Both the position numbers and the translations under genes were made by a program. Of a DNA stretch of 64,000 nt, positions 33,114 through 41,436 are shown one piece after another. Origin of the DNA: Solwaraspora sp. WMMD792 (GTDB lineage: Bacteria; Actinomycetota; Actinomycetes; Mycobacteriales; Micromonosporaceae); contig NZ_JARUBH010000009.1 in the NCBI RefSeq assembly GCF_029626105.1, forward strand, positions 1,054,001 through 1,118,000, read 5' to 3'. The notes beneath the pieces were generated by a model. It had not been told where the DNA came from. It did no database searches and was given only the letters and a program-made list of their open reading frames with translations. Position 1 is the stretch's first letter; each line of letters opens with the position of its first letter.

Positions 33114-34466
33114 ATGCGTAGACCCAGATCCTTGTTCCGGCCGGTCGGCGTCGCGGCGGCGCTGGTCGCGGCGCTCACCGTCACCACCGTGGGCGCGGCG
33201 GCTGCCGCCCCCCGCACCTCCGCCGCCGACCCTGTCGGTATCACCGCCGCGTCCGACGACGCGGTCGGCATCACCGCCGGGACGGCCGGTTGCGGCCGCG
33301 CGCCGGGGCTGGCCAGCGGCACCCGTACGGTCCAGAGCGGCGGCCGGACCCGCAGCTACATCCTGCGGCTGCCGGACAACTACCAGCAGAATCAGCCGTA
33401 CCGCCTGGTCCTCGGTTTCCACTGGTGGGGCGGTACGGCGGTCGACGTCGACACCGGACAGACCGTGCAGCGGGACGTCTGGTCCTACTACGGGCTGCGC
33501 CGGCTGGCCAACAACAGCACGATTTTCGTCGCCCCGCAGGGCATCGACAACGGCTGGGCCAACACCGGCGGCTCCGATGTCACGTTCGTCGACGATCTCC
33601 TGCGTCAGCTCGACGCCAACCTGTGCATCGAGACGACGCAGCGGTTCGCGCTCGGCTTCAGCTACGGCGCCGCGATGAGCTACGCCCTGGCCTGTGCCCG
33701 GGCCGACGTGTTCCGCGCGGTGGCCCTGTACGGTCCGCCCCGCGAACTCAGCGGATGCAGCGGCGGCACCCAGCCGATCGCGTACTTCGGGGCGCACGGC
33801 GTCAGCGACGTCATCGCCAGCGGCCGGGCGATGCGGGACCGGTTCGTCCGCAACAACGGCTGTACGCCGCAGAACCCGCCGGAGCCGGCGGTCGGCAGCC
33901 TGACCCACCGCACCACCACCTACTCGGGTTGCCGCGCCGGCTACCCGGTGGTGTGGGCGGCGTTCGACGGCGGCCACATCGCCGCACCGCAGGACGGTGC
34001 TCCCGGTGACAGCGGTACCCGGACCTGGCTGCCGGGGGAGACCTGGGACTTCTTCACCCAGTTCGGTGCCCCACCGGGTCCGGACCCGACGACCCCGCCG
34101 CCAGGGCCGACCACTCCGCCGCCCGGCCCGACGACCCCGCCACCGGGGCCGACCACCCCGCCGCCCGCGACCGGTGCGTGCACCGCGACGTACCAGACCA
34201 TCGGTTCGTGGCCGGGCGGGTTCCAGGGCGAGGTGACCGTCCGGGCCGGTAGCGCGGCGATCAATGGCTGGACCACCCGGTGGACCCTCGCCGGTGGTCA
34301 GGGCATCAGCCAGAGCTGGAACGGTGCGCTGAGTGTCAGCGGGTCGACCGTGACCGTCCGGAACGTCGATTACAACGGCTCACTGCCGGCCGGCGGTACG
34401 GCGACCTTCGGGTTCCTCGGCACCGGCTCCGCGTCGAGCCCGACGGTGACCTGCAGCAGCCCGTAA
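33114..34466 (+). CDS. Secreted CE1/PHB-depolymerase-like esterase with CBM2
   Basis: A 450-residue secreted esterase. The signal peptide is AALVAALTVTTVGAAAAA. The catalytic domain resembles feruloyl/acetyl-xylan esterases of the LpqC group: LVLGFHWWGG, nucleophile GFSYGAAMSYALAC and His in FDGGHIAAP. A Thr/Pro linker made of TTPPPGP repeats leads to a C-terminal cellulose-binding CBM2 (INGWTTRWTL, SQSWNGALS, NGSLPAGGTATFGFLG). Fits with the xylanase and galactosidase in hemicellulose breakdown. It starts 45 bases after the galactosidase, possibly in one operon. Confidence 0.88.
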   Translation: MRRPRSLFRPVGVAAALVAALTVTTVGAAAAAPRTSAADPVGITAASDDAVGITAGTAGCGRAPGLASGTRTVQSGGRTRSYILRLPDNYQQNQPYRLVLGFHWWGGTAVDVDTGQTVQRDVWSYYGLRRLANNSTIFVAPQGIDNGWANTGGSDVTFVDDLLRQLDANLCIETTQRFALGFSYGAAMSYALACARADVFRAVALYGPPRELSGCSGGTQPIAYFGAHGVSDVIASGRAMRDRFVRNNGCTPQNPPEPAVGSLTHRTTTYSGCRAGYPVVWAAFDGGHIAAPQDGAPGDSGTRTWLPGETWDFFTQFGAPPGPDPTTPPPGPTTPPPGPTTPPPGPTTPPPATGACTATYQTIGSWPGGFQGEVTVRAGSAAINGWTTRWTLAGGQGISQSWNGALSVSGSTVTVRNVDYNGSLPAGGTATFGFLGTGSASSPTVTCSSP

Positions 34467-34496
34467 CCGTCCAGGGGCTTCGCCCCGCTCCCCGTG

Positions 34497-34565
34497 ACTG
34501 GCGGCGGATCCCTCACCTGTCGACGCGTCCTGCGCGTCCGACAGGTGGGTGGGTCCGCCGCCAGT
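34497..34565. terminator. Large nested hairpin after the esterase gene
   Basis: A 12-bp outer stem (ACTGGCGGCGGA, 34497-34508, complement 34554-34565) encloses a second stem CACCTGTCG with CGACAGGTG. A smaller GGGGC-TTC-GCCCC hairpin lies just before it (34474-34486). Together they form a strong terminator insulating the next operon. Confidence 0.75.
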
Positions 34566-34590
34566 GGCATGTGTGGGCTGCTGGGCTGGC

Positions 34591-34638
34591 GAAATAAGAA
34601 AACTCAAGATCAACATCAAGAAAATCAAGATCAAGATG
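34591..34638 (+). promoter_or_regulatory. AT-rich direct repeats before the DUF2089 operon
   Basis: A 48-base stretch dominated by A and by repeats of ATCAAGA (CTCAAGATCAACATCAAG, then AATCAAGATCAAGATG). It is the most AT-rich stretch of the neighbourhood and lies 29 bases before the ATG at 34667. It is probably the operator or promoter of the operon, perhaps bound by the DUF2089 protein. Confidence 0.5.
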
Positions 34639-34666
34639 TGGTACGGACGAGAAAAGTGAGGTACAA

Positions 34667-35089
34667 ATGAGTGGCGAGCACATCGCCGAGAGCAGGGGGA
34701 GCCGAGCAGTGGACTGGCAGGAGTTGACCGACCTGACCCGCGGGCAGCCGTTCGTGGTCGAGCGGGTGCGGCTGGCCGACAGCGGCGTCGCCGTCGAGGG
34801 CCAGTTCGACCCGCCGCAGCTGGCCCAGCTCGGCGCCGACGACCAGGTTTTCGTCGCCGCGTTCGTCCGGTCGCACGGGTCGATCAAGGAGATGGAGCGG
34901 ATCTTCGGGGTGAGCTACCCGACGGTCAAGTCCCGGCTCAACCGGATCGCCGAGCAGCTCGATTTCGTCGAGCAGCTCGACATCGCCGACACCGGCCCGG
35001 CATCGGCCAGCGCCGAAGTCGTCGACCGGCTGCGCCGGGGCGAGATCACCGTCCGGCAGGCGCTGGCCGAGCTGGACGGTCCTCGATGA
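34667..35089 (+). CDS. DUF2089 family HTH protein
   Basis: A 140-residue protein of family DUF2089. The central segment DDQVFVAAFVRSHGSIKEME and FGVSYPTVKSRLNRIAEQLD is an HTH, and the end RRGEITVRQALAELDG is typical. In other bacteria these proteins sit with SHOCT-like or Psp-like membrane genes and are presumed transcriptional regulators. Its TGA overlaps the ATG of the next gene, which with the third gene forms a coupled operon. Confidence 0.82.
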   Translation: MSGEHIAESRGSRAVDWQELTDLTRGQPFVVERVRLADSGVAVEGQFDPPQLAQLGADDQVFVAAFVRSHGSIKEMERIFGVSYPTVKSRLNRIAEQLDFVEQLDIADTGPASASAEVVDRLRRGEITVRQALAELDGPR

Positions 35090-35346
35090 TCCCGCAACTG
35101 GTGACGGTGCGCTGGCGTCAGGGCGACGGTCGCCGGCGGCGGCTGTGGGTCCCGGTCCTGCCGGTGCTGCTGATGCTGTCGCCACTGCTGGCGATCGCCG
35201 TCCTGGGCGGACTGGTCGCCTGCCTGGTCTACCGGATCAGCCCGACCGGTGCGCTGCGCGCCGCCGGAGGTCTGCTGTGGGCGCTGCCCGGCGCCCGTGT
35301 CGAGTTCGTGCAGGGCCGCACGGCCCTGCTCGTGATTGTCAGATGA
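35086..35346 (+). CDS. Small membrane protein of the DUF2089 operon
   Basis: An 86-residue protein with a basic start (RQGDGRRRRLW) and one long hydrophobic span (VPVLPVLLMLSPLLAIAVLGGLVACLVY, about 28 residues) that could form one or two helices, then a soluble tail PTGALRAAGGLLWALPGARV. No recognised family. Overlaps both neighbours by four bases. Confidence 0.7.
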   Translation: MIPQLVTVRWRQGDGRRRRLWVPVLPVLLMLSPLLAIAVLGGLVACLVYRISPTGALRAAGGLLWALPGARVEFVQGRTALLVIVR

Positions 35347-35798
35347 CAGCAAAGGAGAAGCCCGAGATGGACGAACAACGCCGCCAGATCCTGGAGATGC
35401 TGGCCGAAGGCAAGATCACCGCCGCCGAGGCCGAGCAGCTGATGGACGCCCTCGACCGGGAGCAGCCCGAGCCGGCAGCCAGCGGCCTACCCCGCCCGAA
35501 GGCCCGACCGAAGTACCTGCGCGTCCTCGTGGACTCGGCCGAAGGCTCCGGCGGTGACGGACCGGCCCGGATCAACGTACGGGTCCCGTTGCAGCTGCTG
35601 CGCGCCGGTGTCCGGCTGACCAGCCTGATCCCGCCGCAGGCGCTCGCCCACGTCAACGCCGAGCTGGGCAAGTCGGGGGTGCCGATCGACCTCACCCAGC
35701 TCAAGCCGCAGCACATCGAGGATCTGGTCGAGCAGCTCGACGACCTCACCGTCGACGTCGACCAGCCCGACGCCAAGGTGAAGGTCTTCTGCGAATGA
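35343..35798 (+). CDS. SHOCT-like domain protein of the DUF2089 operon
   Basis: A 151-residue protein. The N-terminus RQILEMLAEGKITAAEAEQL is the short helical SHOCT/YvlB-N type motif. The rest (PKYLRVLVDSAEG, ARINVRVPLQLLRAGVRLTS, IDLTQLKPQHIEDLVEQLDD) matches the family in which this motif precedes a beta domain. The ATG at 35343 overlaps the preceding stop; an ATG at 35367 with AAAGGAG upstream is an alternative. Possible envelope-stress or regulatory role. Confidence 0.75.
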   Translation: MTAKEKPEMDEQRRQILEMLAEGKITAAEAEQLMDALDREQPEPAASGLPRPKARPKYLRVLVDSAEGSGGDGPARINVRVPLQLLRAGVRLTSLIPPQALAHVNAELGKSGVPIDLTQLKPQHIEDLVEQLDDLTVDVDQPDAKVKVFCE

Positions 35799-35816
35799 CG
35801 TCGCCGCGATCGCGTC

Positions 35817-35853
35817 GGCTGCCCGCCCGGACCACGGGGTCGGGCGGGCAGCC
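35817..35853. terminator. Terminator after the DUF2089 operon
   Basis: Perfect 13-bp stem (GGCTGCCCGCCCG, 35817-35829, complement 35841-35853) with an 11-nt loop, 18 bases after the stop. Confidence 0.8.
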
Positions 35854-35868
35854 GCAACCGGCGTGAAC

Positions 35869-35935
35869 CGCGTCGAGGTGAGGGCTACGCACGTCATCCC
35901 TGCGGTGTGAGGTGCGTGCGCCTCACCTCGACGCG
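35869..35935. repeat. 15-bp inverted repeat before alkD 3' end
   Basis: CGCGTCGAGGTGAGG (35869-35883) and its perfect complement (35921-35935), with a second nested stem ACGCAC/GTGCGT inside. It lies between convergent genes and may terminate alkD, or be a further intergenic palindrome. Confidence 0.7.
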
Positions 35936-35975
35936 ATCGGACGATTCGTCGCGGTACGGAAGCCGGACCGGGCGG

Positions 35976-36686
35976 TCAGGCCGTGCCGGCGAGGTACGCC
36001 GCGCGGCGCTGCGGCTCGAACTTCTCGATGGCGTAGCGCAGCATCACTCGCGGCATGTCGCGTTGGTGCCGGGTCAGGAACGCCTCGGCCACCGTACGAT
36101 CGCGGTTGCCGACCTCGCGCAGCATCCAGCCGACCGCCTTGTGGATCAGGTCGTGCGGGTCGTGCAGCAGCCGCTCGGCCAGCCGCAACGTCCAGTCGAA
36201 GTCCCCGACCCGGATGAAGGCGAACGTCGCGATGATCGCGATCCGCCGGTCCCAGACCAGCTCCGAGGCGGCCAGCCGGTCCAGCACCGTCCGATCCTTG
36301 TCGATCAACCAGGGCCCGACGATGTACGGGGCGCACGAGTCGACCAGGTCCCAGTTGTCGATCCGGTCGGTGTGGGCCAGCACGGTGTCGAAGATGGCGG
36401 CCCGCTGCCGCTGCCTGCCCTTGTCGAACATGCGCACCAGGATGAAGATCGCGGTCAGCCGCTCCTCGTGCACCTCGCTGGTCAGCAGCCGGATCGTCTC
36501 GGCCAGGGACAGGTCACGCCAGTACCGGCCGGCCACCCGGCGTTGGTCCGGCACGGGTACGCCGAGCGCCCGGTCACCCTCGCCGTACCCGCCGGGTTGC
36601 ATCTGCAGGGACCGGTGCGTCTGCTCGGCGCGACGCGGGTCGGCGAGGTCGGCGAGTGCCCGGCGGACATCGTCACAGGTGGCCAT
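35976..36686 (-). CDS. DNA alkylation repair protein (AlkD-like)
   Basis: A 236-residue HEAT-repeat glycosylase of the AlkD family, which removes alkylated bases. Diagnostic segments are VPVPDQRRVAGRYWRDL, the DNA-binding DNWDLVDSCAPYIVG with WLRE-like GWMLREVGNRD. The gene begins 12 bases after the helicase stop on the same strand, so helR and alkD form an operon that may respond to the same signal. Confidence 0.88.
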   Translation of the reverse strand: MATCDDVRRALADLADPRRAEQTHRSLQMQPGGYGEGDRALGVPVPDQRRVAGRYWRDLSLAETIRLLTSEVHEERLTAIFILVRMFDKGRQRQRAAIFDTVLAHTDRIDNWDLVDSCAPYIVGPWLIDKDRTVLDRLAASELVWDRRIAIIATFAFIRVGDFDWTLRLAERLLHDPHDLIHKAVGWMLREVGNRDRTVAEAFLTRHQRDMPRVMLRYAIEKFEPQRRAAYLAGTA

Positions 36687-36698
36687 CGACCGCCGAAT

Positions 36699-38891
36699 CT
36701 ACCGCTGCCCGTCGCCGGACAGCACGACGAGCTGACCGGTGGCGCGGGTCATCGCCACGTACCGGTCGACCGCGCCGGTGACGCCGTCGCCGAACGACGC
36801 CGGGTCGACCACCACCACCAGGTCGAACTCCAGCCCCTTGGTCAGCCCGGGGGTCAGCGACCGGACCCGGGGCGTCGCCGGCAGGGCGGCGACATCGACC
36901 GGCGGTACGCCGATCACGCAGACCGTGCCGTCGACGTGGTCGGCCAGCCAGCCGTCCAGGATCTGCCGCAGGTCGGCGACCGGCCGCTGCATGACCGGGA
37001 CGCCGCCGTGTCGGATCGAGGTCGGCACGTTGGCGTCCGGCAGCGCGGCGCGGATCACCGGTTCGGCGTACGCCATGATCTCGGCCGGCGTCCGGTAGTT
37101 GACCGTCAACGTGGCGACGTCGACCCGGTCCAGGCCGACCCGGGCGAGCCGGTCCGGCCACGACTGCGTGAAGCCGTGCCGGGCCTGGGCGCGGTCACCG
37201 ACGATGGTGAAGCTGCGCGACGGGCAGCGGCGCAGCAGCATCTGCCACTGCGCGTCGGTCAACTCCTGCGCCTCGTCGACCACGATGTGCGCGAACGGGC
37301 CGGCCAACGCGTCCGGGTCGGCGTCCGGCCCGCCCGTCTCGTCGATCAGCGTTTCCTGCAGATCCTGGTGGCGCAGCATCGCCAGGACGCCTTCGCCGTC
37401 GTCGTAGCTGTGCGCGTCGAGCAGGTCGTCGATCACCCGGGCCCGGTGGACCCGTTCGACGGCCACCGCCGCCCGGTGCCGCCGCTCGCGGTCGGACGCC
37501 TGTGCGTCGCCGAGGCGCAGCCGGGCCGCGTCCAGCAGCGGCAGATCGTCGACCGTCCAGGCCCGAGGGTCGGCGCGCTGCAGCGTACGGATATCGGCCG
37601 GGTCGAGCCACGGCGCGCACCGGCGCAGATAGGCCGGGACCGACCACAGGTCGGCGACGATGTCGGCCGGGTCGAGCAGCGGCCAGGCCCGGTTGACCGC
37701 CGTACGCAGCGCCTGGTTCTGTTCCAGTGCGGCGCGGACCTGGTCTTCCGGCTCGTCGCCGTCGTAGCGGCCGACCAGAATGGTCAGCAGTTCGTCCATG
37801 ATCTGGTCGCGGGCCTCGTTGTGCGGCACACCCGGCCCGGGTGCGGCGAACGCGTCGGCCCAGTCGCCGGGAGTGAGGGTCAGCTCGGTCCAACCGGTGG
37901 CCACCGTCGTCGCGGTCTGCGGCGGCTCCTCGTAGAACCGGACGGCCGCCTCGACCGCCGCCTCCCACCGCGCCGACGACTTCAGCCGGGCTACCTCAGG
38001 GTCGGGTTCGGCCGCTGCGCCTGCACCCTCGGCGACCAGGCCGGCCAGGGTGCAGGTCTGCACGTCGTCCTCGCCGAGGTTGGGCAGGACGTCGGCGACG
38101 TACGCCAGATAGGGCTGGTGCGGTCCGACGAACAGCACCCCGCCGCGACGCTGGCCGAGTCGGGGGTCGTGGTAGCGCAGGTACGCGGTGCGGTGCAGGG
38201 CGACGACGGTCTTGCCGGTGCCGGGTCCGCCGTCGACGACGAGCGCACCAGCCGAGCCGGCGCGGATGATGGCGTCCTGGTCGGCGGCGATGGTGGCCAG
38301 CACGTCGCGCATCCGGTCCGACCGGTGCCCGCCGAGGCTGGCGATGAAGGCCGACTGGTCGTCGAGGGCGGCGTGCCCGTCGAGCGCGTCGGCGCTGAAC
38401 ACCTCGTCCCAGTAGTCGCTGATCCGGCCCATCGTCCAGCGGTAGCGGCGGCGGCTGGCCAGGCCCATCGGGTTGCCGTGGGTGGCGCCGAAGAACGGCT
38501 CGGCGGCGGGGGAGCGCCAGTCGAGCAGCAGTTGACGGCCGGTGTCGTCGGTCAGACCCCGCCGTCCGACGTACACCGGGTCTGAACGGTCGTCGGGGAC
38601 CATCCGGCCAAGACACAGGTCGAGGCCGAACCGGCGCAGCGCCCGCAGCCGTACGGTGAGCCGGCGAACCTCCTGGTCGCGGTCCACCGCCCGCCGGCCC
38701 TTGCCGGCCGGTGCCTTCCGGGCCGCGTCGAGCCGCTGCGACAGGTCGGTGGAAAGCTGGTCGAGGCGGTACGCGATCGCCGCGAAATGCCGTTCGTCGT
38801 CGGCGATCAGTTTCGGGTCGGCCTTGGCGTGCAGCCGGTCGGGGAGATCGAAAGCGCTGGTGGTCAGCGGGCGCACCTCGATCAGCTCCAT
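36699..38891 (-). CDS. helR: HelD-like helicase (HelR), RNA polymerase recycling ATPase
   Basis: A 730-residue UvrD/HelD-type protein. Motifs: Walker A DGGPGTGKTVVALHRTAYLR, Walker B HIVVDEAQELTDAQW, GDRAQARHG, motif IV VNYRTPAEIM, and C-terminal GLEFDLVVVVD and VAMTRATGQLVVL. The N-terminus (DERHFAAIAYRLDQL) suits the coiled-coil arm that enters RNA polymerase. HelR proteins remove rifamycin-bound polymerase from DNA and raise rifamycin tolerance. A palindrome matching the rifamycin-associated element lies 88 bases upstream of the ATG. Confidence 0.85.
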   Translation of the reverse strand: MELIEVRPLTTSAFDLPDRLHAKADPKLIADDERHFAAIAYRLDQLSTDLSQRLDAARKAPAGKGRRAVDRDQEVRRLTVRLRALRRFGLDLCLGRMVPDDRSDPVYVGRRGLTDDTGRQLLLDWRSPAAEPFFGATHGNPMGLASRRRYRWTMGRISDYWDEVFSADALDGHAALDDQSAFIASLGGHRSDRMRDVLATIAADQDAIIRAGSAGALVVDGGPGTGKTVVALHRTAYLRYHDPRLGQRRGGVLFVGPHQPYLAYVADVLPNLGEDDVQTCTLAGLVAEGAGAAAEPDPEVARLKSSARWEAAVEAAVRFYEEPPQTATTVATGWTELTLTPGDWADAFAAPGPGVPHNEARDQIMDELLTILVGRYDGDEPEDQVRAALEQNQALRTAVNRAWPLLDPADIVADLWSVPAYLRRCAPWLDPADIRTLQRADPRAWTVDDLPLLDAARLRLGDAQASDRERRHRAAVAVERVHRARVIDDLLDAHSYDDGEGVLAMLRHQDLQETLIDETGGPDADPDALAGPFAHIVVDEAQELTDAQWQMLLRRCPSRSFTIVGDRAQARHGFTQSWPDRLARVGLDRVDVATLTVNYRTPAEIMAYAEPVIRAALPDANVPTSIRHGGVPVMQRPVADLRQILDGWLADHVDGTVCVIGVPPVDVAALPATPRVRSLTPGLTKGLEFDLVVVVDPASFGDGVTGAVDRYVAMTRATGQLVVLSGDGQR

Positions 38892-38978
38892 TCTCGGGTC
38901 GGCGAAAAAGCGCAGCGTCCAGCGGCCGGCGAAAATGCCGGAGAACTGGCGTAGGAATGCGATTGTGCGCGACGACCC

Positions 38979-38997
38979 GGGTCTTGCCGCAAGACCC
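38979..38997 (-). promoter_or_regulatory. Rifamycin-associated element-like palindrome before helR
   Basis: Minus strand GGGTCTTGCGGCAAGACCC, a 19-bp near-perfect inverted repeat (GGGTCTTG, CGG, CAAGACCC). This resembles the element described upstream of rifamycin-inducible genes in actinomycetes, including helR-type genes. Its position before helR supports the same role. Confidence 0.75.
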
Positions 38998-39099
38998 CCT
39001 ATGCGCTATATGTTGATAGTGGCGGCAGTAAGGGAGCTGACCCGTCGTCCGCTTCGATGGTGACGGCGCGAGGTTCCTACCGCTGGTAGCATTGGCCGT

Positions 39100-39504
39100 A
39101 TGGCTGTCGAACCGCTCCCGCCGGGCGCGGGTGACCCCGCGGATCGCCTGCGTCTGATGCTCCCGGAGATCCTGGAGGCGATTCGTGACCCTGGGGCAGC
39201 GTCGCCCGACCTGCTGGCTGAGTTGGAAGCAGCCGTCGTGGGCGAGGCGTCCGGCGCTGGCCGCAGGCTCCGGCTGGTCGGCCGCGCACGCAAGGTGAGT
39301 GTGTCGATGCCGGAAGACTTGACTATCGCCGTGCAGCAGCGGGTGGGCCGGGGGGAGTTCAGCCAGTACGTGACCGAAGCGGTCGCTCGACAGCTTGAGT
39401 TGGATCTCATCGGGGAGCTTTCGGATCTCCTCCGCTCGGAGCACGGACCTGTGCCACCTGACGCGTTGGACGAGGCGAGGGCGTCATGGCCAGACGGGCG
39501 GTAG
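39100..39504 (+). CDS. Antitoxin-like protein of a PIN-domain toxin pair
   Basis: A 134-residue protein. The C-terminal part carries a ribbon-helix-helix-like segment RKVSVSMPEDLTIAVQQRV then GEFSQYVTEAVARQLELDL, typical of VapB/other antitoxins; the N-terminal 60 residues are acidic and helical. It overlaps the PIN gene by 19 bases. It probably binds DNA and the toxin. Confidence 0.7.
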   Translation: MAVEPLPPGAGDPADRLRLMLPEILEAIRDPGAASPDLLAELEAAVVGEASGAGRRLRLVGRARKVSVSMPEDLTIAVQQRVGRGEFSQYVTEAVARQLELDLIGELSDLLRSEHGPVPPDALDEARASWPDGR

Positions 39505-39920
39505 GAACAGGTGGCACGCTGGTACTCGACAGCGAAGGCCTGGTAAAGCTCTCACAGGGCGACAACAAGTCGAGGGCCTTCCTGGAGGCGGCCCGGGAAC
39601 GCGGCGCCAGAGTCGTGGCGAGTGCTGTCACGCTGACGGAGGTCCTTCGAGGTGGGCCGCGTGATGCCCGCCTCCACAGGGTGCTGTCGAGGATCGTGGT
39701 GCAGCCGGTGAGCCCGCAGATCGGCAGGCGGGCAGGTGAACTTCTCGGAGCGACCGGGCTGTCGGGGCACCGTTGTGCCATCGACGCGGTGGTTGCCGTT
39801 ACCGCTCTGGAGATGCCGCGTCCCGTCGTGCTGCTGACCAGCGACCCGGACGACATGAACCGCCTCGTCGAGGAGCTGGACCGGCCGAAGGCGCAGCGGG
39901 TCGTGGTGATGCACGTCTGA
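39486..39920 (+). CDS. PIN-domain toxin (VapC-like)
   Basis: A 144-residue PIN-domain protein with a conserved Asp in TLVLDSEGLVKL, Glu in TLTEVLRGG, Asp in CAIDAVVAVTALE and Asp in LTSDPDDMNRL, the acidic quartet of RNA-cleaving PIN toxins. The ATG at 39486 lies within the antitoxin gene's end, the usual VapBC order. Slightly long for VapC (about 130). Confidence 0.8.
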   Translation: MARRAVGTGGTLVLDSEGLVKLSQGDNKSRAFLEAARERGARVVASAVTLTEVLRGGPRDARLHRVLSRIVVQPVSPQIGRRAGELLGATGLSGHRCAIDAVVAVTALEMPRPVVLLTSDPDDMNRLVEELDRPKAQRVVVMHV

Positions 39921-40023
39921 CGGCTCACGTCGCGCCGCGGATAGATCACCTGGGCTCCGCGCGCCGAGGCGTCACGCCGGTGGCGAAGTCAGTGGGCCAC
40001 GGTCAGGCCGGCGACGACCGCCG

Positions 40024-41436
40024 TCACGGTTGCGATGTCGTCCTGGTCAGGTTCGGGCCGGCGACCAGGCAGGCGATACCGCCCAGCACCGCCACCCCGG
40101 CCAGCAGCAGCATCGCCGCGCGGGCCGCCCCGACGGTGACGACCTCGCCGATCTGACTGTGCAGCAGGGTGCCGACGGCTGCGGCGCCCAGCATCGAACC
40201 GATCTGCAACGAGGTGATCAGCACCCCGGACGCGGCGCCGGCCTGCTGCTGTTCGACGTCGGACAACGCGACCACCGCCAGCGGGGTGAACAGGAACGCG
40301 TTGCCGACACCGATGACGCACATCGGGGCGACGAACGCCGTCCACGTCGCACCGTCGCGCATCTCGATCGCCGCCCACGCCATGCCGGCGACGGTGGCCG
40401 CCGCCCCGACCAGCAGCAGGTAGCGGCCCTGGACGCGGTCGGCGAGTCTGCCGGCCACCGGGTCGAGCAGGGTGGAGAACAGCGACGCCGGCACGATCAT
40501 CAGCCCGGCGGCCCACGCGTCGAGGCCGAGCACCTGCTGGAAGTACAGCGACAGCACCAGCACCAGGCCGATGACGGTGCCGGAGGTGGTCAGCGAGAAG
40601 CCGTTCATCAGCGGGAAGTTGCGCCGCCGGAACAGCGCGAACGGCACCAGCGGCTCCCGGTCCTGGCGGCGGCGCTGCTGCGTGAGGAAGGCCACCACGA
40701 ACAGCCCGGACACGCCGAGCGTCGCCCAGATGCCGGCGTTCCAGCCGTACCGTTCGCCCTGACTGATGCCGAACGCCAGGCAGAACAGCGCCGCCGAGGC
40801 CAGCACCACCCCGGGCACGTCGAGCCGGCGGCGGACGCGTTGCGCGACCTCGGGCAGCACGAGCCGGCCGACCACGAGCATCAGCAACCCGAGCGGCAGG
40901 TTCAGCCAGAAGATCCACCGCCAGTCGAGGGTGCTGACCAGCACCCCGCCGGCGGCCGGTCCGCTGATCGCGGCGATCCCGCCGACCGCGCCCCGGATGC
41001 CGAACGCCGTGCCCCGGCGGTCCGGCGGGAAGGCCTCCATCAGCAGGGCGAGGGTCTGCGGGGTGAGCAGCGCCGCGCCGAGACCCTGCACCGCGCGGGC
41101 GGCGATCAGCTGGCCGGGCCCTTGGGCCAGGCCGGCGGCGACACTGGCGGCGGTGAAGACGGCGACCCCGAGCAGGAAGATCCGCCGGCGGCCGTAGAGG
41201 TCACCGAGCCGGCCGGCGGTGATCAGGGCCATCGCCAGCAGGAAGATGTAGGCGCTCAGCGACCACACCACCTGGTCGGCCGACGCGTCGAGGTCGGCCA
41301 TGATGCTGGGTACCGCGACGGCGAGCACCGCCACGTCGAGCTGGGTGAGGAAGTACGCCAACGACAGGACGGCCAGCACCGCCCACGGGTTGCCGCGCAG
41401 TCTCGTCAGCAGCTTCGGCTCGCTCACGGTCGTCAT
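40024..41436 (-). CDS. MFS transporter, DHA2 family (14 helices)
   Basis: A 470-residue exporter of the drug:H+ antiporter-2 family: QLDVAVLAVAVPSIMADL at helix 1, loop motif GRLGDLYGRRRIFLLG, helix-5 motif GPAAGGVLVSTLDWRWIFW and late GAASGVLITSLQIGSMLGAA. It is the last gene of a six-gene minus-strand operon and overlaps the previous gene by four bases, so it likely exports the product or gives self-resistance. Confidence 0.88.
   Translation of the reverse strand: MTTVSEPKLLTRLRGNPWAVLAVLSLAYFLTQLDVAVLAVAVPSIMADLDASADQVVWSLSAYIFLLAMALITAGRLGDLYGRRRIFLLGVAVFTAASVAAGLAQGPGQLIAARAVQGLGAALLTPQTLALLMEAFPPDRRGTAFGIRGAVGGIAAISGPAAGGVLVSTLDWRWIFWLNLPLGLLMLVVGRLVLPEVAQRVRRRLDVPGVVLASAALFCLAFGISQGERYGWNAGIWATLGVSGLFVVAFLTQQRRRQDREPLVPFALFRRRNFPLMNGFSLTTSGTVIGLVLVLSLYFQQVLGLDAWAAGLMIVPASLFSTLLDPVAGRLADRVQGRYLLLVGAAATVAGMAWAAIEMRDGATWTAFVAPMCVIGVGNAFLFTPLAVVALSDVEQQQAGAASGVLITSLQIGSMLGAAAVGTLLHSQIGEVVTVGAARAAMLLLAGVAVLGGIACLVAGPNLTRTTSQP

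Noticed and set aside
34280-34597. Short open frame over the esterase 3' end
   Set aside because: Other-frame shadow of the CBM2 domain that runs into the terminator.
35907-38585. 892-codon open frame antisense to helR and alkD
   Set aside because: A shadow frame of two well-supported genes; the sequence is low-complexity and rich in Arg, Gly and Val.
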